From contig OZ038528.1 in the NCBI GenBank assembly GCA_964036665.1, forward strand, positions 15,105,245 through 15,169,244: a stretch of DNA of 64,000 nucleotides, written 5' to 3'. The notes beneath the pieces were generated by a model. The model was not told the origin of the DNA. It made no database searches and saw only the letters and a program-made list of their open reading frames with translations. The position numbers and the translations under genes were made by a program. Positions within the stretch are counted from its first letter, which is position 1; each line of letters starts with the position of its first letter. This document shows positions 1 through 14,100 of the stretch, in pieces. The stretch is from Gordius sp. MW1 (taxonomy: Eukaryota > Nematomorpha > Gordioida > Gordea > Gordiidae).

Positions 1-592
1 TTTCGATTTATACTTTGGCCAATGGTCATTTTTTTCATTGGTCAGTAGCCAGCGGACGGCCAAAAGGTCACATTATCAATGGTATTAACAAGAACAATAT
101 GTTAATTTAATTTAAAAAATAAATAAAAATTTTGCCCTCTCCGGGATTCGAACCCACATTAGTAAAGGCATAGGGTTTGGTAAGGGGCGCAGGGACCCAT
201 ATCAGTAAAGGCATAGGCTTTGGTAAGGGGCACAGGGACCCATATCAGTAGAGGCGTAGGCCCTTGTAGGAAAGGGCATAGGGTAATTATCAATGTTAAC
301 CTATTCAAAGACGAAAAAATACCATAAATTGCATATAGCAATTAAAAATTTCGCTTTATTTGGCCAATGGTCATTTTTTTCATTGGTCAGTAGCCAGCGG
401 ACGGTCAAAAATTCATATTATCAATGGTATTAACAAGAACAAAATATTAATTTAATTTAAAAAAATTTTAAAAAAAATTCGTCCTCTCCCTGGCTTGAAC
501 CCGGGATATCCAGGTCACAAAGCTGGCGCCAATAACTTGGTGGACGACGGACGGACAACCAAAAACGAGCCCATAAATTGCATAGCAATTAA
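1..592 (-). repeat. Composite repeat, end portion (truncated by window start)
   Basis: This is the terminal part of the long composite repeat described at 35511-39190. It holds two copies of the GGCCAATGGTCA tail unit (about 1-75 and 357-425). Two tRNA-like B boxes in reverse lie at about 145-158 and 485-505. A 43-bp unit is repeated two and a half times at 165-280. The end signature AATTGCATAGCAATTA lies at 576-592. The repeat begins outside the window. Short open frames here are repeat-derived and I do not regard them as genes. Confidence 0.75.
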
Positions 593-1626
593 TATTATTT
601 TGTACTTTTCGCGCAATGGTTAAAAAATTGAATTTGGTATGTATGTATTTTTTATATAATTGTATATGTTTATAGAATAATTATGATCTTAAATTTCATG
701 GTGAAAATAAAATAAAAAGATGAAAGTTTGATAAATTAGCCCAAAAATTCACTTCGCTTTTTTTCTTTTGCGCGTCACGAACGCGGGGTTAGTCATCAAT
801 AAAAAATCGCACCAGTATTTTTTTTATATGCACATTATTGTGATTAGCAAAAAATAATGGCTCAATAAATATTTGTCAGATAGCTTGCCAAAGCTTAAAA
901 ACTTGAAACGCCTCAATTCTCACTTAGGCACAACCATAAAAAGTTCGATAGAGTATGAAAGGGCCTTCAAAACGAACCTAACAGATACCATGACATTTTT
1001 AAACACTAGCTTAAATTCACACCCTTAAAAAATAAAATTAGACAAAGAATTGATAAAACTAAAAATTTATTGAAATTAATATTATCCCAAATCTAAATGT
1101 ACGCAGATAATAACTGCATCTATTGAAAAATTATTTGGTTAACATTAATATTAGTTACAGTTTTAATGGGCCTTTTCAGATAAGAAATTTACCTATATCT
1201 AACGAATGAAACATATATTACGACGCTAATCACAATCACATGAAGTCTATATATAATAATTCCAAAATAGCGATACTTTTTTACAAAAGCTTTTTATTAT
1301 GGTACAAAAAACATAATAAATAATATATAGAGCTATAAACAAAGTTTAGAAATAATACAATTTATTAGGTTAAGTAAACATTTAGTGCTACATAAATATG
1401 TTAAATGAGAAATATAGTAAAAAAGAAATGACAAGATATCGTTGAGAACGCCATATGTAATATCCAAATATAAAATAATTCATGTCAAAATGGTTTAATC
1501 ACAATTAATAGTAGTTTAAATAATATCACTATTTAACAAATGTCGTGGAATGTATATTTCAATTAATCTAAACCTTAACTTTTTAATCATATTTTATAAG
1601 ATGGTGTTAGGGGAACTAATAAAAAA
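593..1626. other. Gene-free AT-rich stretch downstream of the latrophilin gene
   Basis: I see no coding signal or clear repeat here. It lies 3' of the latrophilin stop codon (minus strand) and should include its 3' UTR. AT-rich runs make any single polyadenylation signal unreliable. Confidence 0.4.
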
Positions 1627-2198
1627 TTATAAAATATCTAAACTAGAAGTCCTGTAGCGGGGGTGATTATTAGGTAACAAGAGATTGACTTGGTCCCCAC
1701 AATTTTCTAGATCATTATCTTTCAACGATAGCGCCCTCTGAAAATTGTGGCTTTTCTGATTACCTTCACGTTGATTTATGTGATTACTAAAGCTATTTTG
1801 GGTAAACAAAGAGTCTGAGGGTACCATACTATCGTGTCCATTTTTTGAATTGAAATCATTTAGAAAGGTTTTGTTGTTCATCGTCCGAGATAAATCATCG
1901 GATTTGGCTGCACGAAAACCTGGGATAACGTTACTATTCACATTTGTGCAAGGAGTAGAATTAGAGAGATTATTGGAAGTTGTTAAGTTTGGATCGCTGA
2001 AGTGAAATGAAGTTTTGAGGGCCAAACTAGCCGATAGATCGTCGAGATTGGTTACGGGTAAGTCGTTGTGTTGTTTGCCATCGTGAGTAGTGACAAAGAG
2101 CCCACGTTTGTGGCATTCATCAGTTTCTGGGCCTATTACCAACTCCGATATCGATTTTGGCGGGTGGGTAGTCAATATTTTGTCGATAAACTCGAAGC
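1627..2198 (-). CDS. ADGRL-like: Latrophilin exon 21: C-terminal tail and stop
   Basis: 190 codons including stop. Hydrophilic Asn/Ser/Asp-rich tail opening [20 protein letters not shown] and ending RTSSLDIL. The last three residues D-I-L fit a class III PDZ ligand (acidic-x-hydrophobic). The acceptor TTGAG is weak in pyrimidines but is the one that keeps phase. Confidence 0.82.
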
Positions 2199-5100
2199 CT
2201 CAATAAACAAATTGGCAAATAGATTTGTAAAATAATGTCACTAGGAATAAACGGAATTATGTTTAAATGTAAGAACGGGTAAGGATATTCATGCCCCGGG
2301 ACTATACCTTTCCTCTAAAGTGACTTTGGCTCAAAAGAATTAATAATCAATAATCTTAACCACAAAGATTGATTGTACATGCATAGCCGAAATAAAATTT
2401 TCAAAATATGCAAAAAATGTTTTTACGAAACTTAAAGCTCTTTTAAAGTTCCAATTGTTGTTATAGCAGTTTGATTAAATTTTTTAAAAGTTAATACTTA
2501 TGTATTTAAAAAAAAAGACTCAGTCATAAGTATGGCAAAATATATATAACTAAAGCAAATAAAAAAGGGAACTAAAAGTAGTTTATTATGAGTAAATGAA
2601 TTCGTTTAAGTTTTCTTATATGCAATAATAATTTCAAGCGATAATTAAATATTATTTCTGAATACAAATTTCTTTACTCATGATGATTAAAATTTTTAAG
2701 TTTAGTTATTTATGAACTTTAAACGTTATTTTTCATATCATTGTATAAAAAATTCAAAACTCATCTCCCTTAAAATATTTTTCAACCATTGCCTAACTAT
2801 GACAATTACGATAGCCTAGATCTACGGTTGAAATGTAATTAAAATAATGATTGTATCATGAAAATCACCATCAAATCCAAAACTTGACCATTGACCCGGT
2901 GATTGATTCATATCAGTATTCATTTTGCTAGGGTACAACTTAGGCGATATCGTATGATCTTTAACGCTAAGCATTACTTTTGATTTACCTTTAGAAAATT
3001 GGGAACGTAAAGGATTAAAAATATTTACTTACCATTCTTAACCACTTCTTTGTTCGCGTTAGGTGTTAGTAAAGCGCTTTCATTGAAAAACTCACTTTGG
3101 CTAAATTTTTCGTTATCTTAAGAAAGGAAATTAAAATTCAAAGTCATCGATACACACATAAATGGGTTATTCAAAAAGTAAGGGAAATATCATTTATATA
3201 TATCTGCCAACGGTACCTTTACCCAAAGACGTTTCTTTAGATGTCACTTTCTTTTTGATTAAGTCTTTACAGTTTAGAAAACCAAAATTAAAAGGTAAAA
3301 AAGAATTCACGTTAGGTCTTGAATGTTTTTCCACCTTATCATATAAACTATCTTCATTGTTTACACTCCTAATTTCTGCACGATAATTATGTATAGAAAT
3401 AATTTGTTAAAATACTTTTTGGTAATGTTAAAGAGCTCCCAGCGAATGAGGAAGTGGTAGTATAGGTTTTGAGCCAAACAGGTACTAGTGGAGAACGTTG
3501 AAACAATTTTCTATACTCATTTATTACCTTTAAATCATAATATTAAAAATAATTAAGGTTTAATAATAAAGTGTTAAAAGCCCTTTAACAAAATTTTTTA
3601 AACAAAATCAGTATATTATAAAGTAGTACTTTGTCGTTGAGTAGGCAATGAAAGATAAATATAAAAAGTCCTTGGAATGAGTTCAAAATTGTGAATATGT
3701 AAGCGGCAAACAAAGTTTCTTGGTTTATAAAAAATAGACCAAAAGACCAGGTAAGTCCCATCAAAAATATCAAAATAAATGCACCCTTGAGCCATGTTCT
3801 AGAAAAATAGGTTCATAAATTATATAATAAATGGTTGTTAATTTTATGTATTATTTTTAGGTAAGAAACTGAATCATTTTTTGCCTGCAATTATAATTGT
3901 GTTATTGAAGATAAATTTAAGAATAGTTTTGAACAAATTTCTCTAAATTATTTAAGCATAATGAACATGCATTTATTATTTTAATATGGTTGTAGTGTTT
4001 TCTTTCATATTTACCTTAACTTGATAAGTTTTGATTTGTCGCTGTGGTTGGGCATTCTCGTAAAATGTCTCCCCATAATAAACAGGGCTATGCCCAAAAA
4101 TATAAAGTTTGCCTACAATTTGTAATATTAACCATAACCCATGTGTTAAATGTACTATGAGTATCACGATAACTGGCCCAACAAAGCTAAAGATGAAATA
4201 ATCTTTGGTCGTCAACCAACAGCTATTATAATGGGTAATGAAGGATGATTACAATAATAGTAAAAGTGTTTACTGTTTATGGTTTCCGTAACCCTTGGGA
4301 TTTATTATGAGCGATAGAATGACTACAATGGATGGAATGCCTGTAAACAATATATTTTGTGATAAAAAAAATATATTTGCAATAAAACGTGTGCCATATT
4401 AACGTATCTAAAAGTGAGTTTTGTTATATTCTATAAAAATTAACGTTTTATCTAATGATATCATACATTATAAAGGATGACATCTTACCCAATTACAATT
4501 TATTTTTAATACCCTCTAAAATATTTAAGTAATTGATCAATATGCACTGGATATAAGTAATACCGTAAGCCATCAAAAGGTAAAACTTGTGCCTAGATTT
4601 GTCCGATTCGAACACCTCAACTAACATGGTGTAAAGTTGAAGGCCTTCGACTAGCATCCACATAAAGGCGCACAAGAAAAAGAAATGCAGGAAAACGGCT
4701 ATGAGAGAGCAACCGATCTAAAGGTGGGGTCGGGGTGGAGAGGGGAAAAGAAAAAGGCTTTAACATCACGCGTGTAATTGCTTACTTTGAGCGAGGTTGA
4801 TTGAATCCCGGCAACGAATAATACTTCGGCGAATAAAAGGTTCAAGCATAAGTGTTTATGGATTATCATCCTTTCATTGAGCAAATTTCTAGAGCAAATA
4901 AAATGATAGTATTAGTTATTTAAGAGCCTTGGACAACCGACCCGAAACAAGATCGGGGGAGAGATAGTAAACTATGTTCGGTCGGAAAAGGGTCAAATTA
5001 ATTTTGGGTAGGGGCTTAAATAGTTTCAGTTGAAACTCCGATATTCTCGAATGCAAGACAAATTTCATCATTTAAAAGAATAATAAAAAATGTATATGTT

Positions 5101-8100
5101 TATAGTTAGCCACAAAGTTTTAATTTTCAAAAATAAAATTTATTTTGTATCACGGCAATAAATGCATGATTTGGATAGTTAAGCGACTTACCTCAAGGCC
5201 TGAAAAGTGACGACGCTGAGGAATAGGCATATAATCGAGATCGCGCAGCCCACTTGGGTGATTATAATGAGCGCCGTTTGATGCGGAAGTGGAATCTATA
5301 TGAAAACATATTTCATCCAACAATATGCATGCATACATATTAATTACATATTTGCGAAATCATTGAAGGAGCCAAATGTTTATATTATGCTAATAAGGCG
5401 AAATCGCCAAGAATTACCTCAATCCCAACTACATCCAATATAACCGCAAAACTGGTCATATGATTGCAAGCACAGGTAATGGTGGAGTTAGTATGCTCGT
5501 GTAGCCAACACCCATCACCAGACCACCGTTCCTGGTCACTACTTAACATGTTAAATAAACCAATATTTATAATGACTCACCTGCGATGCTTAAGATAGGT
5601 TGGTACTAATAATAGTTGTAATCTAAGACTTTAACAATCATTTCTGAACCGACTTAGGCAGCGTTCAAAATGAGCGCGATGCGATACAAAAATTTTGAGA
5701 AACAATTACAAATGTTTTCGTAAAAGGGATTATATATAATGTTGAATTTTTCAATTAAGGCAATTAAAAGTCAAATATGAAAACCATTTCTTCCATGCTT
5801 TATTAATTCATGTCAAATTTTCGCTTCGCATCGCATCACGCCGATTATGAGCGGAGCATTTACAAGTTAAAATGTATTGTAAAATTACCTCGAACCATAT
5901 TGGAGGTAAACGCATTTTGGCAAAACGATTTTAGTGGAATCTCGGGTAAATGGGAACGTAAGTAAGACAACCGATTCGGATAATCCCTTAGCGCCATCAT
6001 TGTAAGCAGTTTTGTTAGCATTATGAAAGTTAGCATTCTCCGCCAAATATGAAATGGAAATTACGCGAGTACCGATACGACTAACGTTCTCTCCTTCGTC
6101 ATATTCCGGCAGCAAAAACTTGAGATTTCCGTCCAAAAGTGCAATGGAATACATGGTCGGATAGCCTGAATAGGTAAATAATTATTATTAAGGAAGCCAA
6201 GATATTTTTGGAAGGGGGAGGGTGATAATTTTAATACTTCACGAAAGTTAAATGAAATAGTATTAGATTAATAGTAAAAACCCATAGCTAAGCTTATGAT
6301 AAGGTAATTACCCGATCGACTGGCATTATCAATAGTTGAGGATCGTGTGTTGATTATCTCAATTTTTTCAGTTGCGTTACTAAAAAGCCTGTGTGGATTG
6401 GGTGCGTTGTTGTTGAAGGAAAAATCGACAATGTAATTTTCCGCTCTTGCTTCCCGATCGATTTTCACAACTTTTAATGCTAAGCATAAAACACAGATTT
6501 ATAATTGTATTAAAAAGTCTAAATTAAAGTTTCTCCCCGTAAATTCTGACCCAAAAGTTGAATTTTAATATAAGATTTCAAGCACAAACTTTTTATGGTT
6601 GGCAGATTTTTCGTAGCCTACCAGAATATGAGCCCTCAACATATATGTTACATTAAAAGTGACAACAAGCTCGATGATTTAAATGCTCTTAATAAGTCAA
6701 AGATCAGTGAGGTAGAGTCCGTGAACCTGTATAAAAGATGAGTTAGCAATTCCTACATTTCCTTTAATGAAATATAAGTGTCTATTGAATTTTAAAAATT
6801 AAGGTTTATTTTTAACGAATTTCCTAACCACACATCCATATAGTTAATAAATTACGAAATCTGCAAAATAATCGCCCGCGTTTAAGATTTTGTTCAAACG
6901 CGAGCAAATTTTTATAAAAATACTGGACTCACAATCGCGGTTATTTAACGTCAAAACCCTCACACAAACCATATGCCTTTGAGTTGTATCATCAATAATT
7001 ATTTTTTTATGAATATATAAAGCATTTTTTGTAGTGCTTAGCATTATTAAAAATTTATAAATGTTAATAAAAATCTCTATCATATCAAAAAGGTATACCC
7101 AAGTTTTCATAATCATATAAAAGTGATGTGTTCATTTTTGATGGTATATTTTTAGGGATGATCGCATATCTCAGCAAAAATCGGCCAATATTTTCAACGT
7201 TTTGTAATAACAACGTCGCTGATTTTCGTTGTTGCAAAGAAGGCAAATCCAGCCAAGATTTTGTTTGATTTGCCGATATCAATTGATTGCTCGAACCTAG
7301 AAGATTCTAATGAAATAAATTATTATTATATAAATATGTATATATATTACGCTTTATTATTTGTTCATTTTTTAACTAGAAATCCACCTATATTTAACAT
7401 TGTGACATAGACCGTATATGCCTACACGATAGGGCATATATTGAAACCCAGATTAAGGAGATCCAGACACGTCAAAACATAGTATCTTAAATAACAAACT
7501 TTTGATAATGAGACAAATAAAATTAGGAATAAACATTTAAACAATCACATAATATTAACCTAATAACTAAATTTGAAAGTCTTGCTACATATTAAAATAT
7601 GATAATTTTATTAATAGCCATGTAATTAATTCAAAATTCAGACAGATCTAAATGACTACCCAGCCAAAGGGAAAATATGCCGATTTATTTGAGTAAATAA
7701 GGCGTATTTGAAAGGAAAATATTGAGCAAACATTTCTCAGAGTTTGACCCAATATCCCATATATAATATTAATTAAAAACAATCTTAAAATTTTATAAAA
7801 GAGTAGTAAAATGCTATATAATAAATATCCAACGTTATTTTTTAAAGTATCAATATATATCATACCAAAGCGATAATATCGGTGTCGTTGATAAAATCTT
7901 TATGTTGAGGGCTATCAAGTGTGGCTATGGAGTTAATAACCTTGAGAACCCGCTTGATATCGCCCCCGTACATTTCCTTGGTCCGAGATGCATTATATAC
8001 GAGAATCGACAAATTCTTGTATGAAGATGACCGATTTGAAATCTAAAATTTTTCGACAGAGGTTATTGTATTTAATTTTATTAAGGTTATAAACTTAGCT

Positions 8101-11100
8101 TATTATCATTACCATATTTTCCAGCTCAATACTCCACGGGGAACTGCATTCACTTAGGTCAGGGAACGTGGGATACCAAGTTGAATTGCTACTACAATAC
8201 CATCGTGCAAACCCTATAACAACACATAATAATGGGTGAGCCAGGGAAAATGAAATTGAAAAATGATATTATTGATTACAAGTTTAGACTTAGAAATGAG
8301 GCATTGTTAAATTAACCATCGATTAAAAGGATGGAACAAGGGTAAATATAAAAATTATTCGAATATTCAAACACGTTATATCCGCCGAATTTATATTAGT
8401 TAAATGATAGCGCATTTTAATTCAACCAATATAACATTGCATTAGGTGTATTTAGATATGAGTATAAACAAGTTCAAAAAATGTGAAAAGAATTCACTTG
8501 TACATTTTAAAGAGAAAATTTATTTTGACCGATATATATAGGGGTGTAACAAGGTATATTTTCGGTACCTACGTTTTAGGAGTGTATTAAGATAATTTAG
8601 CTTAATTTTGAGGGAGGTCGCAAATCAAATTTATAGGGGGGGGGGGGGCGGGGGAGCTGAAAAGATAGACGTAAATAATTTGGGGTCAAAAGATAGAAAT
8701 GATAAAAGTAATTTTGACATAGGCTTGTATACCATAGGCATTGTCAGGACACATTTGCTGCAAGCTAACCCCTATTTCGGTCTCAGGCCAAAGGATATTT
8801 CTCACAAATTGTTGAGGGCACACGGACGTCAATGGATTGGGAATGGGTTCGGAGGAAGAATTATCGGGTAAAATACTAACGGTTTCACAACAATTGTCCG
8901 ATGATGTGCTGCTGCTGCTGCTGCTATCCGTCGAGGTGGGCAATTGTGTGACTTCCTAAAAATTTCATTAATTTTTGATAGTATTTTAAAAATAATTACG
9001 TTGCTATGGGAACTCAAACTTGAGTAAGCTATTGTGGAGTTTGTTTTTCCTTTGAGCACATCGGTATCATAAATTCCAAATCCTTCCTCGTCGTCGACGG
9101 TGCTTTGTATTTCTTTGTCTAAATAGATGTTATGTTATCATGTTATTAAAAACAAAGTTCCCACAATATTTGCTATATTTCCCAGTTATTATAGCTCTCG
9201 CCCAGGAAATAAACCTCACGATGCAATACTATTTTAGGTGCAATGAGAGGTGCACTATATCATTCTCGATACTTATTCAAATGATCACTAAATTAATCTA
9301 TTGGCACAAATGAAATGTCCTGTAAATAAAATTAAGGTAGAAAGCCCGGATTTAGGACTGCGCCCGCAAATCATATAATAGATTTACTCTAAATCATGCC
9401 ATCTAGGATCAATTTTAAGGCACTAATTTGGCAAACATAAACGTTTTCGCTCTTATTGGGCTCGTCAGTATAAAAGAGTTTAATTTTTAAATAGCACGCA
9501 AAAAAAAGTATATATTTAATTTAATTAATCTCTGATTTAAGATTTTCCCTGAGTGGTATGGGTTAGAGCAATATTTTATTATTTGATTAGCGGGCGCACT
9601 CAGATTTTCTTTTCTAATAAACATACCGTGATCAATAAACTTCCATTTCAAACTTAGGTATACAAATTTTAAGTCAAAAACCGGCTAACCTTTATTCACG
9701 CACTGATAATGGATTTCGAGATATTTAGAAGTTCCGACACAAGGGTCACCAAATATAAGCGTTGAAGCCTCGAGCATACATTTTTGGTGATTGTCACACC
9801 TAATAAAATATTAGAATTTAAAAGTTAATAACGGGATGAGATTGAACCAATTTGTTAGACGTACGCAAAGTGGTTTTGATTAAGAATCATCGAACAATTA
9901 TAACAAATAAGATTAAACCTTTAATTGCAAAAAAATTCAAAACACAACTAAATAAATCTTTAAACGATTAGTGGCAAGTAAATAATTGGAATTATTAATA
10001 ATTAAAAAATAAACCAAAACAAATTGCTTTTTTAAGATTCTTTGCTATATTTAATAAATTAAAAATTTAATCAATCAAGATAAGAGCAATTAATAATAAA
10101 GCAACTAGTATGGTAAATTTTCTATAAACTCATATTTACTAGGCACATAGGCATTTTAAACACATAAAAAAGCACACTAAAATAATTTTCACTTCAAAAA
10201 TTAGGAATTTTCTTGTATAAACTTTGCTTTCAAAACCTTTTTATACTAACATTAAGTTTTGAATAAATTTAACGAAAATAATTTGTATTATGTTCAAGTT
10301 CATTGTTTTATTAACATGTTAAAAAAATGAATAAGAATGTACATATATAATAAAATTTATGGGTTTTTAGTTGTAAGCAAATCTATTTTAATTTCGGTAA
10401 TGTATGCAATCTGCAGAGTTTTATAGCTGTGTCCTGTAAAATTCGAAAATCTCATTCAAAAAGCAGCAATGTTTAATTACATATGATTATCATTAAATAA
10501 AACTGGACGGGTTATCACCCAAACCCGAACATCAAAATTCAATTTAAAGGTCGTATTAAAACTGATACTGATCTACACAACAATATATTAAAAAGTTTTG
10601 CAAGACCGTTATTATTAAACGCCGTATTATATTAAAATATTTAAAGTAGAGAACTGCACGGGTGACCCGAAACCCGACCCGACCCGACCTCGGGTCGGGT
10701 TCGGGTAGAAAATTTGAAAATGATTTCGGGTCGGGTCGGGTCCGGGTAGAAAATTTGAAAATGATTTCGGGTCGGGTCGGGTCCGGGTAAAAAATTTGAA
10801 AATGCTTTCGGGTCGGGTCAAATTTATAGAGTCGGGTCCAAGGTTTATACAATGTAAAAAACACGCGAGACCTATTTTTTTAATTAATGTTAATTGCTAA
10901 GCAAAGAGTGTTTTTAAATATCGAAATGCACAATTAATTTGGATCATTCATTTATTTAATTCTCTTCCTCTTTTTTTAAATTTTAAAACTCCAAACTCTG
11001 AAGTGCTAGCTAATTTTCATCACTAATTCATACTACATAAATTACTCCTGTTTTTAATTTGACTATTAAAAGGTAAAGTATTTCAATTAAGTTATATTTT

Positions 11101-14100
11101 AAATTTTTTTAGTGTTAACAGTGAAGTTTTAGCTAATCCTCATGGTTAATTTAAATTACATTTAATACATAGCCAACTTAAAAGTAAGTTATAATTTTAT
11201 AAATGTTTCATGTGCAATTTTTTTTTATAATAACTTATAATTATTTTAAAGTTTCATATCAAATGAATTTATCTTAAATTGCACTTCAAACTTAAAACAT
11301 TTGGACAGTCACTATAAATTACATCTTATTTACTATATTGATTATAATCAGCTAAATATTAATGGTTTCATAATAACAATAAATGGATGTTAAATAGTTG
11401 TCTCAAGTCTATAACATATGAGCAGTTTACTTGATATTAGGAAACTAAATATAGATAAATAATTATGAGTTTTTTTCCACCATCCCCTTTAAAGAGTACA
11501 AATCATCATGGCTTTTACTAGTCGATTTATTTTTACACACAGCAATTTTCGCGCTCGAAAGTAATTTTTTTATAATTTTTCGGGTCGGGTCGGGTTCGGG
11601 TTGAAGTTTTTAAAATGCTTTCGGGTCGGGTCGGGTTCGGGTAGAAAATTTGAAAATGATTTCGGGTCGGGTCGGGTCCGGGTAGAAAATTTGAAAATGA
11701 TTTCGGGTCGGGTCGGGTTCGGGTTGAAAAAAAGTGACTTTGCAGTTCTCTAATTTAAAGCTAGGAATAATTTAAGTAATCCTTTTTTTGACCGAGAGCG
11801 GATCTTTTTGTTTAAATCGGGTTTCAAATATTAGTTTAATATCCGATTTTTGAAAATTTTCAATATTTCAATGCATTTCACCTTATCAATTAGGTAATTT
11901 AACCATCTGATATAATCATAAACTAGAAAACAAGCCTTTAGCGTTACTTTAAAAATATAAAACATCTTAAACGTTTAAATATTACACGGGCTTATTAATT
12001 TCACCAAGTCGCTCGGTGAAACTTTACTAGTTTTGTAAAAATTGGGCCCCTGAGCATTGATCCGTACCACGAATAATTTTTAAATTTGGTTGTAATGCGT
12101 AGCATTCGATTTCTAGGGCTAGCTTCTACTAAACGCTCTATTGGGGCTTGTCTTAATATCGGATTCAGGTTCGAATCGCGCGAATTTATCTTTGTCTAAA
12201 TATCCTATTCATTTTTATGGGTCAAACTCGGTTGTAAATAATCATATTTTGTTTTTTGATAGTTAAAAACGGTTTTTTTTGTTTATTTCAACTCTCGAAA
12301 TTAATTCCACTTTGCTGATACCTAAAAATTTAAGAACATACGACATTTAAGCTTTAAGCTTATGGAAAATCTTGCATCTCACAAAATCGCTGTTATGTTA
12401 TACGTCTGAAATGTTAATCTGCTGTGAATTCGAAGTTAAGACACGGCATGTTATAACCCGTACGACGATTTTTGCTGCGCAGAAAAATCCGATATCAAGA
12501 CAAGCTCTTGGTATCCCTAACTGAGACCAGAAAAGCACAGCCCGCCGCCTGGTCCGTCCGACAGGTCCACGACCCGGGAAACTGGCATTAATTTAAATTT
12601 GGGCGGGTCCGGAGGGGCATCAAAACAGAATTCAGGCAAGTAAGCCCCAATGTGATTTTTTTAATAGTCTATTATTTCGTATGTTATTTCGTCACTTTTC
12701 TGTTTTAACGTGTAATATTGATTAATCGTAGTTCTTATCCAAAAAATCGATAAACAAATTTAAAATTTTTGGAAAATGTAGCGATATTAATGTTAAAAAC
12801 TTAAAATAATATAAATTCTGGCCGAGCATTTAGGACGGACGTTTAGAGGGGTTCGAGCATAAAAATTTAAACAAATCTAACCTCAAAGGCTAATTATAAT
12901 GTTTTGCATGTGTGCTATGATTCTGATAAGTGTGCCTATTTGGAGTCAAAAAACTCATTTTATCATACACCATAGGTTAAAAGGGATTTACTTTCAATTA
13001 ATAAGCTGATATAGGAGTCTAAAATATCAAACAAACAATTTAAACACGCATCTCCAGAGATTACTATCTACCCCTCACCACTTTGGGAATCACCCTCATA
13101 GATGCTATATCATTCCATATATATCGATCCTTGAATATAAAATAATTAATATGGCTGTATAATAATAATAAATAAAAGAAATTTTTTAATATTGCGTGCG
13201 CGTGTTGTGGACATAGACGAGTCTGGCTTGTCTCAACTAAGGCCGAACATTATTATCAAATCTTATTAAGCAAGGTTGATGATATTTTCATTGTATTTTA
13301 TTCTACAATCTTTTATCCCACAAATTCATGCCCTGGGTCATAATATAAAAACAAGGATAAGGCGAATAAAGTTGTTTTAAAAAAATCGGATTGAATGAGG
13401 GGATTATTTAAACAAGCTTATAAGAGTGCTAAAAAAGAACCTCTAAGCTATAAATTTGAAGCCCATTCTCTTGCCAAGCTCGGACTAAAAACAACTTATT
13501 TTTAATGGTTAAAAATTCAGTACATCATTAATTTCAATTGTGTATCTTAAGTTGGCACTTAAGGGAATATATTATCTGGATTGGCCTATGGGGGCAGGTA
13601 GGTGCACATAAATTGGTATATATTTTTTGTTCAAATTAAACTTTCAAGACCTAGTTTCACCCCACAATATTATTGATTTTGAACCTTAAAAGCCCTTCTG
13701 TCTCTATTACCCAGGTTAAACAAAAAGTTTTTTAAATTAAACCTTACATCTAACTAATAAAAAAACATATATAAGATAAGCAAATTATAACAAAAAAACT
13801 TAACGTTTTATATTAATTAAAACTTTTATTTTGGCTTAATTTATAAGTGAAAAATAAAAAACAAATAAGGCAAAATAATTATTGATTAAAAACAATTTGC
13901 AAAAATGGCTATGAACACTTTTCCCTAATGCAAAATTTCATATAAATTTAATTTATTTGGACACCAACATCCCATTCCCCCCCCCCCCCCTTAATAAATG
14001 ATAAGTAATGAGTTAAAGCTTAATAGTTCATCGAGGACATTGATGAAAGAGATGTTAAAGAACTAGTTCATTTTTTACATTAACTTTTACTAATTATTTT

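Noticed and set aside
3162..3386. Plus-strand 74-codon frame
   Set aside because: Antisense shadow of latrophilin exon 19.
8608..8871. Plus-strand open frame of 87 codons
   Set aside because: Runs antisense through latrophilin exon 5 and a G run. The minus-strand exon has domain support.
10556..10864. Pro/Arg-rich minus-strand frame
   Set aside because: Translation of CGGGT words at the end of a hAT-type element.
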